Numbered from the stretch's first letter, positions 43,246 through 51,791 are shown. The stretch: DNA of 64,000 nt from Lacrimispora sinapis (GCF_043633585.1 NZ_CP141832.1:2294001-2358000), one strand, 5' to 3'. Notes: a model not told the origin generated them from the sequence alone. Program-made: numbers and translations.

Positions 43246-44118
43246 TTATACCTGGCCGCCTTCCACTACCAGGTTTTCCGGATGGATCTCATCGCCGTAT
43301 ACCGGTTTTAGGGTCTCTTCAAAATCTTTATGGAAGAACTGTTCTTCTCCAAGGGTCTTGATCTCGTCGTTGATCCACTCCAAAAGTTCTGTATTTCCCT
43401 TCTGAACCGCTGCTGCAATGGTATCTGTATTCCCAATGGATTCGATGCCTACCTGAAAGCCTTTGTTCTGAAGCGCCCATGCAAGCACTTCGGTGTTGTC
43501 TGTTGAGAACGCATCTCCTCTGCCGTCTGCCAGTGCATCATAGGCTTCCTGATACTCATCAAACTTTAACAGCTTAATTTCCGGATGGTTTTCAGAGAAA
43601 TAGGTTTCTGCAGTGGTTCCCTTTACAACGATTAAAGTCTTATCCTTTAATTCAGCAACATCCTTGATTAACTTATCTTCCGGAGAAACTACCCCAAGTG
43701 CTACCTTCATATAGGGAAGTGTAAAATCCACCTGCTCCTTTCTATCATCGGTAACGGTAAAGTTGGCAAGGATCACATCTACTTTTGCGGATTTTAAATA
43801 TTCTACACGGCTGGCTGCCTCTACATAAACAAATTCCGCCTTATCTTCGCTTCCCAATAAGTCTTTTGCCAAGCGTTTTGCAAAATAGACATCATACCCC
43901 TGGATATTCCCGTTGGAATCCACATAACCAAATGGATTCTTGTCGCTGAACACACCGATTTTGATGGTTCCTGATTCCTTAATTTCGGAAAGGGTTCTTG
44001 CTTTTGCAGAAGCGCCTTCGGTTGCTCCTGCATTTTCCTTTGCCGGAGCGCTGCAGCCGGAAATCAGCCCCGCTGCCATGGTAATTCCCAATAATGCACC
44101 TAATAATTTCTTTTTCAT
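43246..44118 (-). CDS. CjaA-like cysteine-binding lipoprotein of an ABC importer
   Basis: A 290-residue family 3 solute-binding lipoprotein (lipobox ISGC near residue 22). From memory, it resembles the L-cysteine-binding protein CjaA of Campylobacter jejuni along its length: VYFAKRLAKDLLG, VEAASRVEYL, DVILANFTVT, LKDKTLIVVKGTTA and the ending VEGGQV. It is therefore likely to bind cysteine or a close analogue. It is the last gene of an operon opened by a cysteine-rich leader peptide, an independent sign pointing to the same substrate. Confidence 0.87.
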   Translation of the reverse strand: MKKKLLGALLGITMAAGLISGCSAPAKENAGATEGASAKARTLSEIKESGTIKIGVFSDKNPFGYVDSNGNIQGYDVYFAKRLAKDLLGSEDKAEFVYVEAASRVEYLKSAKVDVILANFTVTDDRKEQVDFTLPYMKVALGVVSPEDKLIKDVAELKDKTLIVVKGTTAETYFSENHPEIKLLKFDEYQEAYDALADGRGDAFSTDNTEVLAWALQNKGFQVGIESIGNTDTIAAAVQKGNTELLEWINDEIKTLGEEQFFHKDFEETLKPVYGDEIHPENLVVEGGQV

Positions 44119-44137
44119 AAAAATCTCCTCCTTTTAT

Positions 44138-44890
44138 TTAGATCGCTTCATAATGAAACGTATTTAAAAACTGCTTTGCCCGGTCTGTCTTTGGAGAGGT
44201 AAAAAACTCCTCCGGCCGGCTCTCCTCCACCACCAGTCCCTGATCCATAAACAGAACACGGTCTGACACGGCTTTGGCAAACTCCATCTCATGGGTGACA
44301 ATGACCATGGTCATTCCATCCTTTGCCAGTTCCAGCACCACCTGTAAAACCTCTCTTACCATCTCCGGGTCCAGAGCTGCTGTGATCTCATCTAAGAGAA
44401 GGATCTCCGGATGCATGATAAGCGCTCTTACAATTGCCACCCTTTGCTTCTGTCCCCCGGACAGCTGCCTTGGATAGGCATCCTTTTTATCCAAAAGCCC
44501 CACTCTTTCCAACAGCTGTTCGGCCTCTTTTGTGACTTCCTGTTTCTCCCGTTTCTGGACCTTACAAGGGGCCAGAAGGATATTGCCTAAAATAGTCATA
44601 TGGGGAAACAGATCGTAGCTCTGGAAAACCATACCGATCTTCTGTCTGATTTCGTACGCATCTTTTCTGTCCCGTTCTATGACCTGATCTTTAAACCGGA
44701 TCGTTCCGGAATCAATTGGTTCCAGCATGTTGAGACATCGCAAAAAGGTACTCTTTCCGCAGCCGGAAGGCCCTACAATCACCACTACTTCTCCCTTTTC
44801 CAGTGAAAAGCTGATATCCTTTAAAACCAGGTTCCCGTTTTCATAGGACTTTTTCAAATGTTCTGTTTTTAAAATTACTTCCTGCTTCAT
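44138..44890 (-). CDS. Amino-acid ABC importer ATPase
   Basis: A 250-residue GlnQ-type ATPase: Walker A GPSGCGKST, Q-loop FQSYDLF, signature LSGGQKQR, Walker B ILLLDEIT and the H-loop. The Walker B has Ile in place of the usual Pro after Glu, a minor variation. ATG 44890 with AAAGGA upstream is preferred over a TTG at 44899 that overlaps the preceding stop. It works with the two permeases and the CjaA-like binding protein. Confidence 0.9.
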   Translation of the reverse strand: MKQEVILKTEHLKKSYENGNLVLKDISFSLEKGEVVVIVGPSGCGKSTFLRCLNMLEPIDSGTIRFKDQVIERDRKDAYEIRQKIGMVFQSYDLFPHMTILGNILLAPCKVQKREKQEVTKEAEQLLERVGLLDKKDAYPRQLSGGQKQRVAIVRALIMHPEILLLDEITAALDPEMVREVLQVVLELAKDGMTMVIVTHEMEFAKAVSDRVLFMDQGLVVEESRPEEFFTSPKTDRAKQFLNTFHYEAI

Positions 44891-44895
44891 TTTTC

Positions 44896-45573
44896 TCAAT
44901 CCTTTATTTTTTTATCTAGCAGAGCCGCTGCTCTGGAAAATGGAAAACAGATGGCAAAATACAAAATGAAAATAACCCCGTATACCCAAAGGGCTGCATC
45001 AGGAACCGTATACCTGGATGCGTCAATGATCTGCTTTCCAACCTTCACTACCTCAATGACCCCAATCAGCACCACCAGAGAGGTGGTCTTGATCATTCTT
45101 GTCAAAAGGTTCATGACCGACGGAAGAAGTCTTCTCACGGTTTGGGGAATGATGATGTAACGGTAAACCTGAAGCTTTGTCATTCCTAATCCAAACCCGC
45201 TTTGATACTGGTGGACCGGAATGGACTGGATGGCACTCCGCACCAGATCCCCCATCTCCGCCGCTCCCCAGAAGGTAAATACGATCACAGCCGCCGCTGA
45301 ACCGGAAAGATTGACGTTTAAATGCTTTGCCGCTCCGAAATATACTAAAAACAAGAGCACCAGCTGGGGCATGATGCGGACAATCTCCAGATAGATCCGG
45401 CAGACAAAGCGTACCGGCTTTTTCGGACTGGTCATTACCACACCAAGGAGCAATCCCAAGAGGATGGACAATGCCATGGCAAATACTGCGATCCGAAGAG
45501 ATACCCACAATCCTCCCAAGAGCCGAAGAAAGTTATTTCCCTGGAACAGCACTTGAATTCCCAAATTCTGCAT
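44896..45573 (-). CDS. Amino-acid ABC importer permease
   Basis: A 225-residue HisMQ-family permease, about five helices, with the EAA-type loop (QSGFGLGMTKLQVYRYIIIP). Its start lies 41 bases inside the preceding permease gene and has its own GGAGGG site. It forms the heterodimeric channel for the CjaA-like system. Confidence 0.9.
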   Translation of the reverse strand: MQNLGIQVLFQGNNFLRLLGGLWVSLRIAVFAMALSILLGLLLGVVMTSPKKPVRFVCRIYLEIVRIMPQLVLLFLVYFGAAKHLNVNLSGSAAAVIVFTFWGAAEMGDLVRSAIQSIPVHQYQSGFGLGMTKLQVYRYIIIPQTVRRLLPSVMNLLTRMIKTTSLVVLIGVIEVVKVGKQIIDASRYTVPDAALWVYGVIFILYFAICFPFSRAAALLDKKIKD

Positions 45574-46213
45574 AACGCACCCTCCTTTCTATATAAGAAC
45601 AAAGTAAGGATATTGGCAGCAATATGATTAAATATGCCGTTACCAGCATAAAAAGGGCTTCATCGGTCTTATAATAGATGCCGATCAGATCCTTTGCCAC
45701 AAACATTAAATCCGCAAGAGCTACGGCACTGAACACGGAAGTTTCCTTAATAAGGAAAATAATATTGGCACAAAATACCGGGACAGAGGTGGCAATTGCC
45801 TGAGGCAGTATAATGTATTTGAATACCTGCCCTTTGGTTAATCCAAGGCTCAGCCCTGATTCCGACTGAATGGCCGGGACCTGGTCAATCCCGGTACGGA
45901 ATGCCTCTGCCATATAACTTCCTCCCAGAAAGGCCAGCCCGGTAACGGCACAGCCTTCACTGCTTAAAACAATCCCAAGTTTTGGGAGTCCAAAGTATAA
46001 AAAAAACAACTGTATCAGTAACGGTGTATTTCTTGATAGCTCTATGTAGCCGCTTACCACCTGCCGGAGGACCGGTACTTTAAAAACCTTGATAAGGCTG
46101 CATAAAAGCCCGATTGCCGCCGAAAGCACTATCCCCAGTAAGGATATGCGAAGCGTGATACCTGCCGCTTCCACATAAAGCGGCGCATTGGCCCGTATAA
46201 ACTCAAAATCCAT
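45533..46213 (-). CDS. Amino-acid ABC importer permease
   Basis: A 226-residue HisMQ-family permease, about five helices, EAA-type loop ESGLSLGLTKGQVFKYIILP. It is the first structural gene after the cysteine-rich leader. A GGGGAGG site lies about 13 bases upstream. The 70 bases between the attenuator and the start hold no other signal. Confidence 0.9.
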   Translation of the reverse strand: MDFEFIRANAPLYVEAAGITLRISLLGIVLSAAIGLLCSLIKVFKVPVLRQVVSGYIELSRNTPLLIQLFFLYFGLPKLGIVLSSEGCAVTGLAFLGGSYMAEAFRTGIDQVPAIQSESGLSLGLTKGQVFKYIILPQAIATSVPVFCANIIFLIKETSVFSAVALADLMFVAKDLIGIYYKTDEALFMLVTAYLIILLPISLLCSYIERRVRYAEFGNSSAVPGK

Positions 46214-46283
46214 GACTTCTTTTTTCCTCCCCTTTCTTATCCTTCTGACTCATGAATCTCCTTCCTCCCTCGCTTTGATTCAT

Positions 46284-46320
46284 AAAAAAGGAAGCAGGTA
46301 TACGAACATACCTGCTTCCT
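46284..46320 (-). terminator. Leader terminator (attenuator) of the CjaA-like ABC operon
   Basis: Minus strand: AGGAAGCAGGTAT - GTTCGT - ATACCTGCTTCCT then TTTTT: a 13-bp stem, 40 bases after the leader-peptide stop and 70 before the first permease. Its stem shares GCAGGTA with the other leader terminator. Confidence 0.85.
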
Positions 46321-46359
46321 TCCATCTATTTTCTCTGTTACAAGATAAAATTCCGGATT

Positions 46360-46461
46360 TCAGATATTTGAACGCATACATAAATAAGCTGTATTTCTTC
46401 CCAAGAAGCATCTACAGCACCTCATGATTTGATCCATGCCCTGCATGCAGCCCGTTTTCAT
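46360..46461 (-). CDS. Cysteine-rich leader peptide of the CjaA-like ABC operon
   Basis: A 33-residue ORF with AAGGAG nine bases before its ATG, placed between a strong promoter and a strong terminator. The centre reads IMRCCRCFLGRNTAYLCM; there are five cysteines in all. The DNA for NTAYLCM matches the corresponding part of the leader at 32277 in 20 of 21 bases (46375-46395 against 32283-32303). Cysteine-dependent attenuation of a cysteine importer is the simplest reading. I do not see an antiterminator pairing as clear as in the other leader. Confidence 0.75.
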   Translation of the reverse strand: MKTGCMQGMDQIMRCCRCFLGRNTAYLCMRSNI

Positions 46462-46499
46462 ATCTTCATTCTCCTTATTCATACCAAGTTTATATGTTT

Positions 46500-46528
46500 A
46501 CTATACTGTGCCCTTAACTATTTGTCAA
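46500..46528 (-). promoter_or_regulatory. Promoter of the CjaA-like ABC operon
   Basis: Minus strand: -35 TTGACA (46528-46523), 17-base spacer, -10 TATAGT (46505-46500), about 40 bases before the leader ATG. Confidence 0.85.
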
Positions 46529-46560
46529 TCCCTTTTTCTCAAATATCCCCTACGGTAAAT

Positions 46561-46633
46561 CCTGGTATGATTGTTAAACCTATTAAATCCTTACTTAGAA
46601 ACACTCCTTTTAGAACCAAATTTTCATACCAGG
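46561..46633. repeat. Long inverted repeat after the chemoreceptor gene
   Basis: CCTGGTATGA (46561-46570) and TCATACCAGG (46624-46633) are perfect inverted copies separated by 53 bases that can form a further small stem (CTAAAA with TTTAATAG). There is no T-run, so it is not a simple terminator. It may be a structured RNA 3' end or a small mobile remnant. Confidence 0.5.
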
Positions 46634-46645
46634 CTTCTATTCATA

Positions 46646-48598
46646 TCAAACTGATACAGACTCTTCTATGCGGAATTCCCCTACCAGTTCTTTTAACATC
46701 TGCATCTGGTTTAATAAATCCTCGCTGGTAGCCGCACTTTCCTGAGCCGTGGCGGAATTGGACTGGGTGACCATGGAGATCCTCTGCATGCCTTCCTCCA
46801 GGTCTTTGACGCTGTCGGACTGGTTCTCCAGAGACTGGGATATCTTGGCTACAAGAGCGTTGATATTGCCGGTCTGCTCCACAATCGTCTGAAATACTCC
46901 GGCAGTCTGTTCCGTATTCTTCTTTCCCTGGTCAACGGAATCTATGGTACTGCTGACCAGCTCTGTGGTCTGTTTTGCGGCATCCGCACTTTTGGAAGCC
47001 AGCTGACGGACTTCATCCGCCACAACGGAAAAGCCTTTTCCCGCCTCACCGGCACGGGCCGCTTCCACTGCCGCATTTAAAGCAAGTATATTGGTCTGAA
47101 ATGCGATATCATCAATGATCTTAACGATATTCTGGATCTTCCTGGAGTATTCATCAATACTGGCCATTGACCGGAGAAGCCGTTCCATCTCCTCATTGCC
47201 CCTCTGGGTCTCCAAAAGAGCGGATTCCGTAATGCCCTTCATGGAAAGGGAATACTCTGCATTATCCTTAATATAGCTGGAAACCTTCTCAAGAGAATTG
47301 GTAAGGGCTTCTGTGGTAGCCGCCTGCTCAGAAGAATTTTCTGCTAGATTCCTTCCGGTCAGTGCCACCTGTTCGGAACTGGAACGTACCTGATCCGTGG
47401 CTTCCGCGATATGGAAAAGTGTACCGTTAAGAGAAGAAAGGATCTTTTCCAGAGCAGCCTGTATGGGCACAAAATCTCCTTTGTATTCTACAGAGCTTTT
47501 TGCTGTTAAATCCTTGGAAGCGACTGCACTCAGCACAGCTGAAATATCTGAAATATAAGTACGCAGTCCGTAGATGGTATCCTGCAGCGCCAGAATCAGG
47601 CGGGCACTTTCATCCTTTCCATTTGCCGGCTCAAGCTCTCCCTGCAGATCTCCTTCCGCCAGCCGTTCAATCCGATGTGTGGCTGCAACGATGGGAGCGG
47701 TCAGTCTCTGTGCAAACACACGGGTGATCAAAATGGCCAACATCAAAAGAAGGAGTCCCGTTCCTGCACACATGGCAATGGTAAATCGAACGGCACCTTC
47801 AATCTGAGTCAGAGGAGTGGTAACTGCTACCGACCAGCCTTCCGGTCCGCTTAAAGGAGTATATCCCACCAGACGGCGCTGGCCTTTGTAAAAGCTGAAG
47901 CCTGTTCCGGTCGCACCGCTCATCATCTTCTCAAAAATCTTTGCCGTGGGAGCGTAGGAAGGGTTCTTTTTTGCCAGTTCTATGTAGTTCTGCGGATTTG
48001 CCACATTATCCTGAGTGGGATGAATGACTGTGATTCCATTTTTATTAACCACAAATGCATATCCGCTTTCCCCGATTTTGATCTTTGTCAAATCATTGCT
48101 GATGGTCTCATAAGGCAATGTTCCATATAAGACCTTGCCGGTACTGCCAATGGGTGCGCCGATGTAGAATACCAGCTTTTTGTTCCCATCGAGAAACGGG
48201 TCGGAAATATAGGGAACTCCGTTCTTTGCCTGTTTGAAAAATTCCAGATCGGCGATCTTATCGTTCTTTTCATTGCCTCCCTGTGCGTCTGCAATGGTTA
48301 TGTAATCAAAGCCAGAGGCCTGTGCTTCTTCCTGCAGCAAAGCCTTCTGTTCGGATAAGGAAGTTTTTTTGTCGGTCAGGAAACTCTTGGAAGCGGTGAT
48401 GCTCAATTCGTTGCGGTAGATGTTCAGGACCGAATCAATGCCCTGCTGATATGCGTTTGCAAGATAGGAAGAATTCTTTTTGGATTCTTTCATGGAACTG
48501 TTATAGTAAAGAATGGAAGATATGGTTGTTAAAAATATTACGGTAAAACCCAATAACAATGAAACGAAAAGTAATAGCTTGTTTTTTAAATATTTCAT
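46646..48598 (-). CDS. Methyl-accepting chemotaxis protein
   Basis: A 650-residue transmembrane chemoreceptor: membrane helix about 8-30, an extracellular dCache-type sensor (about 35-270; contains YISDPFLDGNKK and PEGWSVAVTTPL), a second helix about 275-297, HAMP, and a long cytoplasmic signalling helix bundle with the conserved tip IDDIAFQTNILALNAAVEAA. It would signal to CheA/CheW, which are not in the window. Cache domains often bind amino acids or organic acids; the ligand is unknown. The 5' region is long (about 160 bases). Confidence 0.93.
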   Translation of the reverse strand: MKYLKNKLLLFVSLLLGFTVIFLTTISSILYYNSSMKESKKNSSYLANAYQQGIDSVLNIYRNELSITASKSFLTDKKTSLSEQKALLQEEAQASGFDYITIADAQGGNEKNDKIADLEFFKQAKNGVPYISDPFLDGNKKLVFYIGAPIGSTGKVLYGTLPYETISNDLTKIKIGESGYAFVVNKNGITVIHPTQDNVANPQNYIELAKKNPSYAPTAKIFEKMMSGATGTGFSFYKGQRRLVGYTPLSGPEGWSVAVTTPLTQIEGAVRFTIAMCAGTGLLLLMLAILITRVFAQRLTAPIVAATHRIERLAEGDLQGELEPANGKDESARLILALQDTIYGLRTYISDISAVLSAVASKDLTAKSSVEYKGDFVPIQAALEKILSSLNGTLFHIAEATDQVRSSSEQVALTGRNLAENSSEQAATTEALTNSLEKVSSYIKDNAEYSLSMKGITESALLETQRGNEEMERLLRSMASIDEYSRKIQNIVKIIDDIAFQTNILALNAAVEAARAGEAGKGFSVVADEVRQLASKSADAAKQTTELVSSTIDSVDQGKKNTEQTAGVFQTIVEQTGNINALVAKISQSLENQSDSVKDLEEGMQRISMVTQSNSATAQESAATSEDLLNQMQMLKELVGEFRIEESVSV

Positions 48599-48757
48599 AC
48601 TTATGAGCCTCCTCTAAATATCATTCGAAAAGCATCCCGGTGCTCCTGCTGATAATACTCATACCTGTGTTCTGCCTTTTTACGTTCAAAACACAGAATC
48701 TTTTACTCCTATTATCAAAAACGATCGTACTATGATTTTCGACTTTTTATTTAGCAC
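48599..48757. other. Long 5' leader of the chemoreceptor gene
   Basis: About 150 transcribed bases precede the chemoreceptor ATG. They include CTGTGTT/AACACAG, which can pair, and a GC-rich hairpin near 48633, but no riboswitch class that I recognise and no convincing ORF. Confidence 0.35.
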
Positions 48758-48786
48758 ATTATACCACAAAAACCATAAACCGGCAA
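48758..48786 (-). promoter_or_regulatory. Promoter of the chemoreceptor gene
   Basis: Minus strand: -35 TTGCCG (48786-48781), 17-base spacer, -10 TATAAT (48763-48758). It looks like a sigma-A site and not the flagellar sigma-28 type. Confidence 0.65.
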
Positions 48787-48863
48787 CTCCTCCTTCTCCC
48801 TATTTCGACAATTTAACCGGTTTGCTGCGGAGGCTCCATTACCTGAAAAAAGCTGATAAATAC

Positions 48864-48908
48864 AAAGAAAACGCCGGCTTCTTTAGAGATGGCCAACGTT
48901 TTCTTTTG
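48864..48908 (-). terminator. Terminator after the FMN reductase gene
   Basis: AAAGAAAACG pairs with CGTTTTCTTT, with an inner GGC/GCC pair. On the minus strand it follows the FMN reductase stop codon and ends in a T-rich stretch. Confidence 0.65.
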
Positions 48909-48927
48909 ATATAATTATTCAAGTTCC

Positions 48928-49491
48928 TTAGGAAGCAGAAACCTTGTTCACCCACTGGGAGAAAGCCTCCAGATAATTTTTCAAATGATCAAGAGTTCTT
49001 TCTGATGTCACTTCGCCTTTTTCGTTGACTGCTTCTGCGATGTTGCTGATATAGGCTTCCGGCTGCTGCATCATAAGGACATTTAAGAATACCATAGGCT
49101 GTCTTAACTGATGATTGGCACCGAATGCGCCAAGACTTCCTGGCGTCACGCTGATAATGCCGCCTGCTTTTCCATCCCACGCATTGCTTCCATAGGGTCT
49201 AGAACCAATGTCAATGGCATTTTTAATAACCGCAGGAAACGATCGGTTATATTCGGGAGTGACAAAAATGAAGCCGTCAAGCGCTTTGATCTCATTACGG
49301 AATCTGGTCCAGGATTCCGGAGTGTTTCCATCCTCATCAAAGTCCTGATTAAACATAGGTAAATCCCCGATTTCAATAATACGCAAAGAAAGATTTTCCG
49401 GAGCCAGAGAAGTTAAGGCTTTTGCAACTGCACGGCTAAAGGAATTTCTTCTAAGGCTTCCAACGATAATACCGATTTGCTTTGTACTCAT
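48928..49491 (-). CDS. NAD(P)H-dependent FMN reductase family protein
   Basis: A 187-residue flavodoxin-fold protein with the FMN phosphate-binding loop GSLRRNSFSRAVA and the active-site segment TPEYNRSFPAVIKNAID typical of chromate/azo/FMN reductases (YieF/SsuE-like). It uses NAD(P)H to reduce FMN or quinone-like substrates. ATG 49491 has GGGAGA upstream; a longer reading adds a basic tail with no family match. It stands alone next to cysK; in other bacteria FMN reductases serve organosulfur use, but no monooxygenase is present here. Confidence 0.88.
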   Translation of the reverse strand: MSTKQIGIIVGSLRRNSFSRAVAKALTSLAPENLSLRIIEIGDLPMFNQDFDEDGNTPESWTRFRNEIKALDGFIFVTPEYNRSFPAVIKNAIDIGSRPYGSNAWDGKAGGIISVTPGSLGAFGANHQLRQPMVFLNVLMMQQPEAYISNIAEAVNEKGEVTSERTLDHLKNYLEAFSQWVNKVSAS

Positions 49492-49644
49492 AACAACATC
49501 TCCCATCTTTTTTCTATTATGATCCAAACAGCGAAGCCGTTTGGTGATCCTTTTACGCATTTCCTAAAGGAGTTATCTCCATTATATATACCGGACGAAA
49601 TACCTGTCAAGTATCCTGTTTGATCGTGGTCTTACTCCAACCGG

Positions 49645-50577
49645 TCAGTCCGCGAATAAGCTGGTGGATAAATACCGGTCCCCGGTATCCGGTAACAGAG
49701 CCACAATGGTCTTGCCTTCGTATTCGGGCCGCTTGGCAAGTTCAATGGCTGCCCATACCGCCGCACCGGAAGAAATGCCCACCAGAATCCCTTCTGATTT
49801 TCCGATTTTTTTGCCGATATCAAAAGCATCGGCATCAAGGACCGGAATTACTTCATCATAAATATCCTTATTCAGGACATTGGGCACAAACCCGGCTCCG
49901 ATCCCCTGGATCTTATGAGGTCCTGCGTTGCCTGTGGATAATACAGGAGATGCAGCCGGTTCCACTGCTATGATCTTTATATCCGGGTTTTTGGATTTTA
50001 AATATTCTCCGACACCCGTTACCGTACCGCCGGTGCCAACGCCTGCAACAAATGCATCCACTGCTCCATCCGTATCTTCGTAGATCTCCGGTCCTGTGGT
50101 CTCCCGGTGAACCTTTGGATTGGAGGAATTGTTAAACTGACTGGGTAGAAAGCTGTCAGGAATCTCTTTTGATAATTCCTCTGCTTTTGCAATGGCACCT
50201 TTCATCCCTTTTGAGCCTTCCGTAAGGACCAGTTCTGCACCGTAAGCCTTCATGAGGGTCCGCCGTTCCAAAGACATGGTTTCCGGCATCACGATCATTA
50301 CACGATACCCTCTGGCCGCCGCAACAGAAGAAAGCCCAATACCAGTATTTCCGGAAGTTGGCTCAATAATTACAGAATTGGGTTTTAATATACCCGCTGC
50401 CTCCGCATCATCAATCATGGCCTTCGCGATCCGGTCTTTTACGGAACCTGCCGGATTGAAATATTCAAGTTTTCCAAGAATCCTGGCTTTTAATCCCAAT
50501 GCTTTTTCTATATTCGATAATTCAAGAAGGGGGGTTCTTCCAATAAGCTGATCTGCTGAAGTATAAATTTTTGACAT
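49645..50577 (-). CDS. cysK: Cysteine synthase A (stand-alone copy)
   Basis: A 310-residue O-acetylserine sulfhydrylase of standard length, with SVKDRIA (PLP lysine near 44), TSGNTGIG and GTGGTVTGVG intact and the typical C-terminal DTGDRYLST. It makes cysteine from O-acetylserine and sulfide. Unlike the copy at 28552 it has its own promoter without a cysteine leader. In Bacillus, CysK binds the Rrf2-type repressor CymR; an Rrf2 gene lies 1.4 kb away at 52003. GGAGAG precedes the ATG. Confidence 0.94.
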   Translation of the reverse strand: MSKIYTSADQLIGRTPLLELSNIEKALGLKARILGKLEYFNPAGSVKDRIAKAMIDDAEAAGILKPNSVIIEPTSGNTGIGLSSVAAARGYRVMIVMPETMSLERRTLMKAYGAELVLTEGSKGMKGAIAKAEELSKEIPDSFLPSQFNNSSNPKVHRETTGPEIYEDTDGAVDAFVAGVGTGGTVTGVGEYLKSKNPDIKIIAVEPAASPVLSTGNAGPHKIQGIGAGFVPNVLNKDIYDEVIPVLDADAFDIGKKIGKSEGILVGISSGAAVWAAIELAKRPEYEGKTIVALLPDTGDRYLSTSLFAD

Positions 50578-50620
50578 ATGTTTCTCTCCATTTTACTTAT
50601 ATATTTTTTTAGGTATTTTA

Positions 50621-50649
50621 ATATTACTTTGTATAACATACTTTGTCAA
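50621..50649 (-). promoter_or_regulatory. Promoter of stand-alone cysK
   Basis: Minus strand: -35 TTGACA (50649-50644), 17-base spacer, -10 TAATAT (50626-50621). The spacer contains GTATGTTATAC, a small palindrome that could be an operator. Confidence 0.7.
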
Positions 50650-50736
50650 CGGGTTTATATGTGCATTCCGTCATTTCTTCATAAATATGTTATATTTTCC
50701 ACAGAAGGTTCCGACGACATTCCTTTTTCTGGAGTT

Positions 50737-50797
50737 AAAAAACAGCGGCAATCATTTAACAACATCTAAAAAGTGTTGTCAAATGGTTGCCGCCGTT
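50737..50797 (-). terminator. Long-stem terminator after the CAP-domain gene
   Basis: Minus strand: GCGGCAACCATTTGACAACA pairs with TGTTGTTAAATGATTGCCGC with two mismatches, then TGTTTTTT. The stem is about 20 bp, unusually long. Confidence 0.85.
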
Positions 50798-50819
50798 TAT
50801 AAGAGGTTGACGCGGTTTA

Positions 50820-51584
50820 TTAATATGTAAATAACTGTACCCAGTACTGTGTTCCGCTTCCGTTCTGCGTATTACCTACTCCGATGTGGGTATAGCTCTT
50901 GTTCATGATGTTTGCACGATGTCCTGCGCTGTTCATCCATGCGGTTACTACTTCTTCGGGAGTTCTCTGTCCCCAGGCAATGTTCTCACCTGCTCCGCGG
51001 TAATTCACTCCCTGCTCCTTTAATGCGCTTGAGAAGGAACTTCCGTTTGGACGGGTGTGGTCAAACTTAGACTGGATTTCATTGGCTCTTACGGTTGCAG
51101 CTTTCTCCACACTTGGGTCAATGGTAAGAGGAGCAAGTCCTTCTTTGGCTCTTTCAATATTCACCAGATCCACCACCTGCTGGGTATAGGTCTTATTGGA
51201 GGTGTTATCGTTGCTGCCGGTGTTGTTCCCATTATTGCCAGTGTTGTTGTTTCCGCTGTTATTGCCGGTGTTGTTATTTCCACTATTGTTGTTATTCCCG
51301 CTGTTGTTGTTATTCCCATTATTGCCAGCGTTGTTATTTCCCTTACCCTGGTTTCTGCAATAATTTAAATAGTCATTGATATCATAAATGTTTGTATTAT
51401 TTCCTTTGATACCGAACTGCTGCAATTTTGCTTTTAAATCATCGGAATTGCAATATCCATTGATCGCTACCACATTTCTGCCACCAAAAGACGGGGTATT
51501 ACACCTTACCGCTGCATTTGCTGTTAATGGGATCATACTTGTTAAAGTCAGTGTCATTAATCCAAGTGCTGTTAATTTTCTCAA
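50820..51584 (-). CDS. Secreted CAP-domain (SCP/PR-1) protein, YkwD-like
   Basis: A 254-residue exported protein: signal peptide (about 1-24), a short conserved N-terminal part (about 25-85), an Asn/Gly/Ser/Thr low-complexity linker (about 86-130) and a C-terminal CAP domain (about 132-254) with VNIERAKEGLAPL, SGHRANIMN and GAGENIAWG. Bacterial CAP proteins are extracellular; biochemical role is mostly unknown. AAAGGAGG lies before the ATG. Three TGTAAC-type repeats in the upstream region suggest cell-envelope control. Confidence 0.9.
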   Translation of the reverse strand: MRKLTALGLMTLTLTSMIPLTANAAVRCNTPSFGGRNVVAINGYCNSDDLKAKLQQFGIKGNNTNIYDINDYLNYCRNQGKGNNNAGNNGNNNNSGNNNNSGNNNTGNNSGNNNTGNNGNNTGSNDNTSNKTYTQQVVDLVNIERAKEGLAPLTIDPSVEKAATVRANEIQSKFDHTRPNGSSFSSALKEQGVNYRGAGENIAWGQRTPEEVVTAWMNSAGHRANIMNKSYTHIGVGNTQNGSGTQYWVQLFTY

Positions 51585-51605
51585 TTCATTTGCCTCCTTT
51601 GAATT

Positions 51606-51633
51606 ATTACATTTGTGTTACATTTCTGTTACA
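51606..51633 (-). promoter_or_regulatory. Three TGTWAH repeats (WalR-like sites) upstream of the CAP gene
   Basis: Minus strand: TGTAAC - 5 bases - TGTAAC - 5 bases - TGTAAT, an 11-bp direct periodicity. Two such hexamers with a five-base gap are the published WalR/YycF consensus for cell-wall genes. Position relative to the transcription start is not known. Confidence 0.5.
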
Positions 51634-51791
51634 TTTATATGATATCACTCTTATTCCCATTTTACCAGTGGAAAGAATTGGAATTTTCCTGTTAAGTAAA
51701 ATTTTGTTATCTTTTTGGTAAAAAACAGCACGACTACTGGGTTTTAGCAATAATCTGCCGGATTTCCCCATATAATAAAGAATTTATTACA
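51634..51791. other. AT-rich intergenic sequence
   Basis: This stretch must contain the CAP-gene promoter on the minus strand, but no pair of boxes stands out. A TATAAT at about 51770 on the plus strand lacks a good -35. Nothing else is recognised. Confidence 0.3.

Noticed and set aside
50744..50794. A possible MITE-like element after the CAP gene
   Set aside because: The long hairpin ends in a T-run in the CAP orientation, has no flanking target duplication that I could see and fits a terminator.
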